Shown in pieces: positions 10,792 through 18,000 of a stretch of 53,466 bases of DNA. The DNA lies in NCBI GenBank assembly GCA_022071945.1, contig JAJVIN010000055.1:1-53466 (forward strand), in the 5' to 3' direction. Source of the stretch: Thermoanaerobaculia bacterium. Its GTDB lineage: Bacteria; Acidobacteriota; Thermoanaerobaculia; UBA5066. The notes below the pieces were generated by a model that saw nothing but the letters and a program-made list of their open reading frames with translations, did not search any database and was not told where the DNA came from. Within the stretch, counting starts at the first letter, position 1, and each line of letters opens with the position of its first letter. Both the position numbers and the translations under genes were made by a program.

Positions 10792-12017
10792 CTACGGCGC
10801 AGCACACAAAGAAACCGTCGCTCCTCATCGTTGACGACACTCCCGAGAACATCGACGTCCTCGATGGCCTCCTCCGGGAGGAGTACCAGATCAAGGTGGC
10901 TCTCAACGGAGACAAGGCGCTCAGGATCGCCTTCTCCGATTCGCCTCCCGACTTGATCCTCTTGGACGTCATGATGCCGGGGATGGACGGATACGAGGTC
11001 TGCCGGCGTCTCAAGGATAATGCGAGAACGAAGGGCGTTCCCGTCATCTTCCTGACCGCAAGAACCGAGATAGAGGACGAGACCCGCGGGTTTTCTCTTG
11101 GAGCGGCGGACTACATTGCCAAGCCCATCAGCCCCCCGATTGTAAGAGCCCGGATCAAGACCCACCTGGCGCTCCACTCCCACAACAAGCTCCTGGATGC
11201 AACCAATACCGTGCTCGCCCAGGCCAAGAAGGCCGCGGATGAGGCCAGCCAGGCCAAGGGCCGCTTTCTCGCCAACATGAGCCACGAGTTCAGGACCCCC
11301 CTGAATGCCATCATCGGCTACAGCGAAATGCTCCTGGAAGCCGCCGAGGACAGAGCGGACGACTCCCTCATCCCGGACCTGAAGAAGATCCGGATCGCCG
11401 GCAGGCATCTGCTGGGGCTGATCAACGACGTCCTGGATTTCTCGAAGATCGAAGCAGGGAAGATAGAACTCGTCAACGAGATGTTCTCTGTTTGCGACCT
11501 GTGTCAGGAAGCGATGGCCATAGCGGCTCCCCTGGCGGAGATGAACCAGAACCGGCTCGAGCTTCGGTGCTGCGGGTCGATCGGGTCCATCTACGCGGAC
11601 GAGATGAGATTGAGGCAGAGCCTGTTCAACCTGATCAGCAATGCCTGCAAGTTCACAACCCAGGGAGACATCGTGCTGCTGTTCGACCGCCAGAACGCAG
11701 GAGGAAACGGGAACGGGTTTTTCTCCGTAGCCATAACCGACACCGGCGCCGGAATGACGCCCGAACAGATTTCGCGGTTGTTCGAGGAATTCGTCCAGGC
11801 CAATTCCACGACGTCGCAGAAGTTCGGCGGGACCGGGCTGGGACTCGCGCTCTCACGCAAGCTGTGCCGGATGATGGGGGGCGACATCACCGTGACGAGC
11901 GAGTACGGGAAGGGGTCCACCTTCACCATCCGTCTTCCCGTCACGTTCGCGCCCGGCCCGCCCGGGCCACCCCCCCCATGCGGCGCCACGTTCGTCCCTC
12001 ACGCGAAACCCGAGTGA
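10788..12017 (+). CDS. Receiver-histidine kinase hybrid
   Basis: A 409-aa protein that starts at an ATG overlapping the previous stop (ATGA), so the two genes are translationally coupled. The N-terminal receiver (about 10-125) has [13 protein letters not shown] and [11 protein letters not shown] with D60 as phosphoacceptor, and a conserved lysine in IAKPI. A short coiled coil leads to HisKA with H166 in [19 protein letters not shown] HATPase domain follows with DTGAGM and FGGTGLGL. Receiver-first kinases of this type take a phosphoryl signal and pass it on. With the upstream hybrid kinase and the hemerythrin it forms one operon. The output regulator is not in the operon. Confidence 0.92.
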
Positions 12018-12031
12018 TCATCGGAAGCCTC

Positions 12032-12062
12032 GCACGTGGGCTCGCTCCGCTCGCCCACATGC
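12032..12062. terminator. Hairpin between convergent genes
   Basis: Arms 12032-12041 and 12053-12062 pair over ten bases with one C-A mismatch, around an 11-base loop. It follows the kinase stop by 15 bases and precedes the end of the nifJ remnant on the other strand. There is no T-tract, so it may be a bidirectional barrier or a dispersed palindromic repeat. Confidence 0.4.
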
Positions 12063-12117
12063 CAAGCCTTCTTGATTCCACGCCTCCCGTCCGTGATCTC
12101 TCTCGAGGGTGATGAGG

Positions 12118-12520
12118 TCAGATCCTCCTTGCCGCCATCCCGGACAGATGCACGAGACGCGCGTGAGCCTCCGCGATAAGGTCCTCGGAGACCTCCGGAT
12201 GCGCCTTCTCCGCCATTCGGTAGCGCGTCTCCTGGCTCACGTAGTCCTTCAGCGAGATCCTCGGGGCCATCGAGTCGAGTTGCAGGGGCGAGAGACCCTG
12301 CTCTCTCCGGCGGGGGTCGTACCGGTAGAGGGGACAGTGGCCCGGATCCACGGCTAGCTGCTGCCGGAGCCCACGACACGTTTCCATGCGGCCCCTCCCT
12401 GGGACACCACTCACCCATGTTCGACGAGGGGGTGATCGGGTAGATGGCGATGACCTCGTTTGCGCGGTAGGCCACCGGCGCGGCGTCGTCGTTTCCATCC
12501 AGCGTGACTGTCGCACTCAC
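12118..12520 (-). pseudogene. nifJ: Collapsed pyruvate:ferredoxin (flavodoxin) oxidoreductase
   Basis: The intact enzyme, about 1200 aa, converts pyruvate and CoA to acetyl-CoA and reduced ferredoxin. Here a GTG at 12520 opens a frame with the family N terminus (VTLDGNDDAAPVAYRANEVI, then YPITPSSNMGEW). After about 40 residues homology ends. In another frame the very C terminus appears (VDPGHCPLYRYDPRR, then PLQLDS and NRY-like ETRYRMAEKAHPE), ending at 12118. Roughly 1000 codons and all the iron-sulfur and thiamine-binding parts are missing, with a frameshift at the joint (near 12400). It lies 12 bases downstream of the lyase gene and could have been its operon partner. The gene symbol refers to the ancestor. 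Confidence 0.8.
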
Positions 12521-12531
12521 AAGAGCAACTC

Positions 12532-13755
12532 TCAGACGCGTTCCAGAGCTTGTTCGAGGTCGGCCCAGAGATCCACGGGGTCCTCCAGGCCCACGGAAAC
12601 GCGGAGGAGGCTCTCTGAGATTCCGTTCTCCCGGCGCGCGCCCTCCTCGACGACCCGGTGCGTCAGCGCCGCCGGGTGCTGGATGAGTGTGTCGACGGAC
12701 CCGAGCGATACGGCGGGCGTCATCAACTCCACGGAGGCCATGACCCGCGCCGCGGCCGCGAACCCTCCAGAGACATTGAAAGCCAGGATCGTGCCCTTCC
12801 CCTTCATCTGCTTCTTCATGATCGCGGCCTCGAGCGAGGACCCCAAGCCCGGGTAGTGGACGGCCGTGACTCTGGGATGACGAAGGAGCCGTCCGGCCAG
12901 TTCCTCGGCGCCCTGCTGCGCATGGCGGACCCTGAGAGGCAGGGTCGGCAGGCCGCGGTGGAGCAGATAGGCCGCGAGGGGGTGAAGCACGTTGCCCGTG
13001 ATGACGCGGATCTTGCGCAGCTCGCGCGCCCACTCCACATCCGTGGCGACAACTCCAGCCAGAACATCGCCGTGCCCGCCGATGAACTTCGTCGCGCTGT
13101 GCAGGACCACCGCGGCGCCGTGCCGCGCGGGATTCTGGAGAACCGGAGTCGCGAAGGTGCTGTCCACCATCACGGGGACCGTGCCGGCCTGTTCGACGGC
13201 CTCATCCAGGTCGACCAGCGACAGCGTCGGGTTGGCCGGGGTTTCCAGGATCACCAGGGCCGTCTCGGACCGCAGCGCCCGCCGAATCCCGTCCGGGCGG
13301 GCCCAGCTGACGTCGATACCGAGGAGGCCGGAGGCGAGCAGATGATCCGTGCCGCCATACAAGGGCCGAATGGCAACCACATGGCACGGCTTTCCGTTCC
13401 CGGTCCGCTGCCGGGCGGCCATGAGAACGGACGTGACGGCGGCCATGCCGCTCCCGAAGGCAACGGCTTCCTCGGTTCCCTCTAGACCCGCGAAGGCCTT
13501 CTCGAAGCGCGCGACGGTCGGGTTGTGGAGACGCGAGTAGATGGGTGTCGTGGCGGGGTGTCCGCCAGAAGCGAGGGTCTCGAGGTCGATGCCCGCGGCG
13601 GCCAGGTCCGGCACCCGGTAGGTGGAGGAGAGGTCGATGGGAAGGGCATGGACCCCCATGTCATGAAGGTCCTCCCTGCCGCCGTGGACGGCGCGGGTCT
13701 CCAGCGACAGTTTCATGGGCTCCACGGTCTTGGGCATCGCGGTCTCGAAGAACAT
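12532..13755 (-). CDS. PLP-dependent methionine gamma-lyase / cystathionine gamma-lyase family enzyme
   Basis: A 407-aa cytoplasmic enzyme of the trans-sulfuration PLP family. Visible are YSRLHNPTV, the phosphate-binding FGSGMAAV, the ETPANPT motif, the Asp of VMVDSTFATP and the Schiff-base lysine in LHSATKFIGGHGD (K223). The substrate-entry segment and the spacing fit methionine gamma-lyase or cystathionine gamma-synthase/lyase; sequence alone does not decide. GGAGGAG lies 8 bases before the ATG at 13755. The divergent Lrp/AsnC gene and the palindrome between them suggest regulation by an amino acid. The downstream nifJ remnant is notable because methionine gamma-lyase yields a 2-oxoacid that such oxidoreductases can use. 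Confidence 0.9.
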   Translation of the reverse strand: MFFETAMPKTVEPMKLSLETRAVHGGREDLHDMGVHALPIDLSSTYRVPDLAAAGIDLETLASGGHPATTPIYSRLHNPTVARFEKAFAGLEGTEEAVAFGSGMAAVTSVLMAARQRTGNGKPCHVVAIRPLYGGTDHLLASGLLGIDVSWARPDGIRRALRSETALVILETPANPTLSLVDLDEAVEQAGTVPVMVDSTFATPVLQNPARHGAAVVLHSATKFIGGHGDVLAGVVATDVEWARELRKIRVITGNVLHPLAAYLLHRGLPTLPLRVRHAQQGAEELAGRLLRHPRVTAVHYPGLGSSLEAAIMKKQMKGKGTILAFNVSGGFAAAARVMASVELMTPAVSLGSVDTLIQHPAALTHRVVEEGARRENGISESLLRVSVGLEDPVDLWADLEQALERV

Positions 13756-13794
13756 GGCGTTTTCTCCTCCGCCGCGATGCTAGGATCAGGAACG

Positions 13795-13811
13795 ATTCGA
13801 TTCCATCGAAT
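13795..13811. promoter_or_regulatory. 17-bp dyad, probable Lrp/AsnC operator
   Basis: ATTCGAT-TCC-ATCGAAT is a perfect 7-bp inverted repeat with a 3-bp centre, in the 74-bp gap between the divergent lyase and Lrp/AsnC genes. Size and symmetry fit operators of this family. It could serve both promoters. Confidence 0.6.
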
Positions 13812-13829
13812 TGATTTCGGATTCTTCCC

Positions 13830-14315
13830 ATGAGTGACGCGCTCGACCGAACAGACTTCGAGATATTGGCTCTTCTGCAGAAGAATGCTCGTCTGTCCAA
13901 CAAGGAACTCGCGGCCGCCGTCGGGCTGGCGCCCTCCACGTGTCTCGTGCGCGTTCAGGCCCTGAGGGAGAAGGGAATACTGGGGGAAGCCCACACTGAC
14001 GTCGCGCCGGAGGCTCTCGGGGTGGGCCTTCAGGCCCTCGTGGCCATCCGCTTGAAGCAGCACGGGCGCGCGCAGCTGAAGGCCTTCTGGAAGCACCTTC
14101 GCTCTCTTCCCGAGGTCCGGACGGTCTTTCACGTCTCGGGGGACCACGATTTCCTCCTCCATCTGACGGTGCGTGACTCCGCCCACCTGAGGGATTTCGC
14201 GCTCGACGCCCTGACCTCACGTCCAGAGGTGGCGCACCTCGAAACCTCGCTGGTTTTCGACGTGGCGAAGAACCCCGTCGTGCCGAACTTCCGCAAGGAG
14301 GAACCGTTGAAGTAG
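13830..14315 (+). CDS. Lrp/AsnC family transcriptional regulator
   Basis: A 161-aa regulator. The N-terminal winged helix-turn-helix (LDRTDFEILALLQKNARLSN, then KELAAAVGLAPSTCLVRVQALREKGIL) is typical, and the C-terminal RAM domain (about 65-150) carries HVSGDHDFLLHLTVRD, the ligand-binding GD-type motif. Such proteins form octamers and respond to amino acids. It is divergent from the PLP lyase with a 17-bp dyad between them, so it probably controls that lyase and itself. Methionine or a related amino acid is a reasonable ligand guess, by context only. Confidence 0.93.
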   Translation: MSDALDRTDFEILALLQKNARLSNKELAAAVGLAPSTCLVRVQALREKGILGEAHTDVAPEALGVGLQALVAIRLKQHGRAQLKAFWKHLRSLPEVRTVFHVSGDHDFLLHLTVRDSAHLRDFALDALTSRPEVAHLETSLVFDVAKNPVVPNFRKEEPLK

Positions 14316-15035
14316 GGCCGTCTCCTTCACGGCCACATGAGGGCTCCTCCTGTCGCGGCCAGTCATGATGGCGTGGCCCGCACCCTGAGCCACGGGGTTC
14401 AGGCCGCGGCGCAGCAGCCTTACCGCGACGTCACCGGTGGCGTCTCTCGAACCGTCCACGCTCACCGCGGCCGCGTAATCCAGCTCCACCCTCCAGGCGT
14501 CCGTTCCCGACGGGAGGTGCGGATGAATCGTTCGACCCTTGGATACGGCTTCGATCCGCCGCGGGCCCGGGGTCTTGACGCGGCCACGCCGCTGACCGCC
14601 AACGGCAACAGGGGTCTTCAGCTCCTGTCTCCCGCCGTATTGGGCGCGGTCGATCTCGAACTCGAACGCCTCCGGGCGCTCGGAATCCAGGCCGTCGTGC
14701 TCGCCTCCCGGATGAGGCCGGGGTCCACAACGGTTACGTCCGGATCACCAGGCTATCGGGCGGAGCCCGCTTCGTGGCCTACGGTGTCGTCAATGCCGGC
14801 GAATTCCCCGAGAGCGGAGCCACGAACGATGGGAGCTATGTGGCGATGTCGGAGTACTGACCATGGGCTGACACAAGCCCGGGTGCGCGTGCTGCCTCCC
14901 CTTGTTCCCGTCGCGAGGCTTCCACACGATTACCATCGGCCCCGGCCGCCCCGCTGGTTCGGGGCTCCAGACGAGGTCGCGAAACCCCTCGCGCGTCCCG
15001 GCGCCAATCAGGCGTGAAGGGCTTCAGGCAGCCCG
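14316..15035. other. Gene-poor stretch with coding remnants
   Basis: 720 bases without an intact gene. On the minus strand, about 14700 down to 14400, a frame with convincing codon bias (AFEFEIDRAQYGGRQEL ... IHPHLPSGTDAWRVELDYAA) has no clear start or end and is not recognised; it looks like a gene fragment. On the plus strand 14723-14860 is a C-terminal module remnant, listed separately. Nothing else is evident. Confidence 0.4.
14723..14860 (+). pseudogene. Orphan C-terminal end of the shared secreted-protein module
   Basis: Forty-five codons ending in TGA at 14858 encode GYVRITRLSGGARFVAYGVV, then a spacer and TNDGSYVAM. This is the last strand set of the module that ends the proteins at 15036, 22996, 26511 and 42692. 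No start or upstream domain is joined to it, so a giant secreted gene once ended here on the plus strand. Confidence 0.7.
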
Positions 15036-18000
15036 CTACGGCGCCTCGTCGACGAGGGACATCGGGACGTAGGCCCCGTCCCCGGTCCGCTCTCCCGGAA
15101 GACTCCCGTCGTTCACGACTCCGTAAACGATGAACGGGCTGAGGCCCTCCGTTCGCGTCACCTTCACATAGCCGGTCTTCGTTCCCGGCGCATGCCGCGC
15201 CAGGATGGTGGTGAACTGCTTGAACCCGCGAGCGGGGACGCCTTCGCCTTCGAGGGTCGCGGCCAGCTGCCCGGTGCCGCCGTCGTAAATGTCCAGCCGA
15301 AAGACATCCGCTTCCGACCCCTCCGCGCCCGCGTGAACGATCGCGAGGTTGCTCCGGCTCTCGTCGTCTTGCCTGAGCCCGAAGATCCAGGCGGAGGAAT
15401 CTGCCGCCTGGCCGTCCGGCACGGCAGGATAGAAGAGCCCGTAGCGCCCGCCGCCCCCCTCGGAGGATGTTCGCGCCCCCAGGAAGACTCCCGACGTGTC
15501 TCCCCCGTCCACGGAGGCGAAAAGCGCTCCCGCGAAGCTGCCCGAGCCCACTCCGGCGACGCCTCTCTCCCGGAGGAAGGCGACGAAGCCCGGGATCAAT
15601 CGCTGCTCACCGGGAGCCAGCAAGACCGACGTTGCCGCCGTATTCCCGGGCGCCGTCACCGCGTCCGCGAGGTAGGCGAGACGGAGCATCCTCGGCGACG
15701 AGCCGAAATTCGTCGCGACGAGTTCGCTCGAGAACGCGGATGTCTCCACGATCACGGGCAAGACCGTGACCGCCGGCTTTGCCTTCGAATCCACCAAGAA
15801 CGGCGGGATGAACGAGCCGTCCGAGTTCCGCTGGTCGTTGACGACGGCGTAGGTGTAGTAGGGGGCATTTCCGGCCACTCGCTCGACGCGCGCGTAACCT
15901 TGGACAACATCGGGTCCCGCCTTGGTCAAGACGCCCGTGATCTGCTTGAACCCGCCAGGCGCGATCCAGTACTCCGGCAGAGTGACCGAGCGCGGAGCGG
16001 TGGGATCCCCGGAAAAGACCGTCACGCGCAAGGCGATGTCGCCCGAGCCCTCTTCTCCCGCGTGTATGAGGGCGAGATTCGAGCGGTCGGCGCCGTCCTG
16101 GCGAAGCCCGCACAGAAGGACGGGACCCGTCAAGCCTGCCTGTCCGGGGACATCCGTGTAAGCCAGCCCGGCTCGTCCTTCCGGCACGACGGACGTCGTG
16201 CGGGCCAGGGCAGCCAGTGGAGACCGTCCCTCCTCGCCCGGAACGGTGATCCGCAGCGTTCCACCACGGTCGCCACTCGCCGGGATGTCGATGCCCGTGG
16301 ACGCCAGGTACCGAAGGGCATCCCGGTGCGTGATCTGTCCGCCGGGCGGCACGACATCGAAACCCGCGCCGCCGCCCCCTCCGAACGCGGGGGTGTACTC
16401 GAGTTGCGCCAGCAGCGATCCCTGCGTCGTGTTCGTCAGCGTCAGCTCGGACGTGAAGAAGGATTGGTTGGCGCCCGCGGAGGTGAGGAGGATCGGAACG
16501 AGACTGCTCGCGCGCGCATCGCCAGCCTCTTGCGTGATGCCGGCCTTCAACCCCGCGACGGTCACGGTGCCAGTCCGGGAGTCCGTCCGCGGGTTCTCCG
16601 TGGCCTGAAAAGCGACGGATCCCGAACCTGTCCCTGAAGGCGGCGACACCGTCAGCCAACTGGCATCGGAACTGGCCGTCCAGGCGCAACCAGCCGGGGC
16701 CGTGACCTCGATCGTGCCCGAGGAAGCACCAGGTCCAAGACGGGGGTGTCCGTGCGACAGACCGATCCGGCACGGCGAAGGGATCTCGGGTGTCAAGACC
16801 GCCCGGATCATCATGTTGACCGGAGTCTGCTGTCCGCCCTCGCTCTGGAAGACGAGGGGACCCTGGAACACCGACCCTCCATCCGTGGAAAAGAACCCGC
16901 GCCGCTGCTGCTCGCCGCTGCTGTCGGCCGCGAAGACGACACCGCCCGAGGGCGTGGGCGAGGCGTAGCCCGCGTAGATGTCGCCGGAGGTGACGAGCGG
17001 ACCATTGGTGACGGCGAACTCGACGAACCCGCCGCCCGAGGGAACGGCGGGGAGCGTCACGAGCTGGTCCACGGCCAGGGAAGTCACGGTACGGGGCGAA
17101 ACGGGCACCCCCTCCCGATCCACGAACGCCACGAGGCGCACGACGGCGCCGGCCGGGCTCGGTTGTCCCTGAAAGAGCGCGTGGAAGATCCGGATCGCGG
17201 TGAGCCTGACCGGGTACGCGGCCGGAGTGAACCGGTTCGCCACGACGAGGCCTGGCTGGACGGCCCCCGTCTCCACGGTGCCGTCGTCCGTGGCGAGAGT
17301 CACGGCCGCGCCCGGGGGTGCCACGCCCGTGCCTTTCAAGTCGAGGCGGAATGTGGATTGTCCGGGAACGTTCGTCAGAAGCGACAACGAGCCGGCCACC
17401 CCTCCCTCGGTGGCCGGCTGGAATCGGACCGTGAACCCTGCCTCCTGGCCGGCCTGGAGAACCACGGGGAGCGAGGGAGAAGCGAGGGAGAACGGTCCGG
17501 CCGGAACCGCCGACAAGACCTCTAGAGATCCCGTTCCGTCGTTTCGGATCGAAAGGACCGTGGTCGAGGACGTTCCTGCCGCCACGCTCCCGAAATCGAA
17601 GGCGTCAGGCGTGGCGGCAATGTGGGGGGCCACGGCCGGTGTTCCCGTCCCGGACAGGTCGATCCCGACCGTCCGTCGCGACGGGTCGTTCGTCTGGATG
17701 TGAAGACGGCCCGTCTCGAACGATCCACGGACCGGAGAGAAGGCAAGGGTCAGAACGCGGCTCCCACCGGGCTCGATGACCAGGGGGAGGGTGGGAGCCT
17801 GGAGGCTGAATCGGCCGTTGGTTGCGGCCGCGGCACCCGCGATGAGAGGGGCGTCTCCCGCGTTCACGAGCGTGACGGTCCCCAGTCCCTGCTCTGTGGC
17901 CGCAACGGAACCAAACGAGAGGGAGTTCGCGCTCAGACGGGCTGAAGGGGCGGTGATCGTGAAGGGAAGGCTCTGGCCGCCCATGCCGCGCACTCTCACA

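Noticed and set aside
12018-12117. A riboswitch near the lyase gene
   Set aside because: This stretch is downstream of both genes, and the lyase leader is only 74 bp shared with a divergent gene, too short for a SAM riboswitch.
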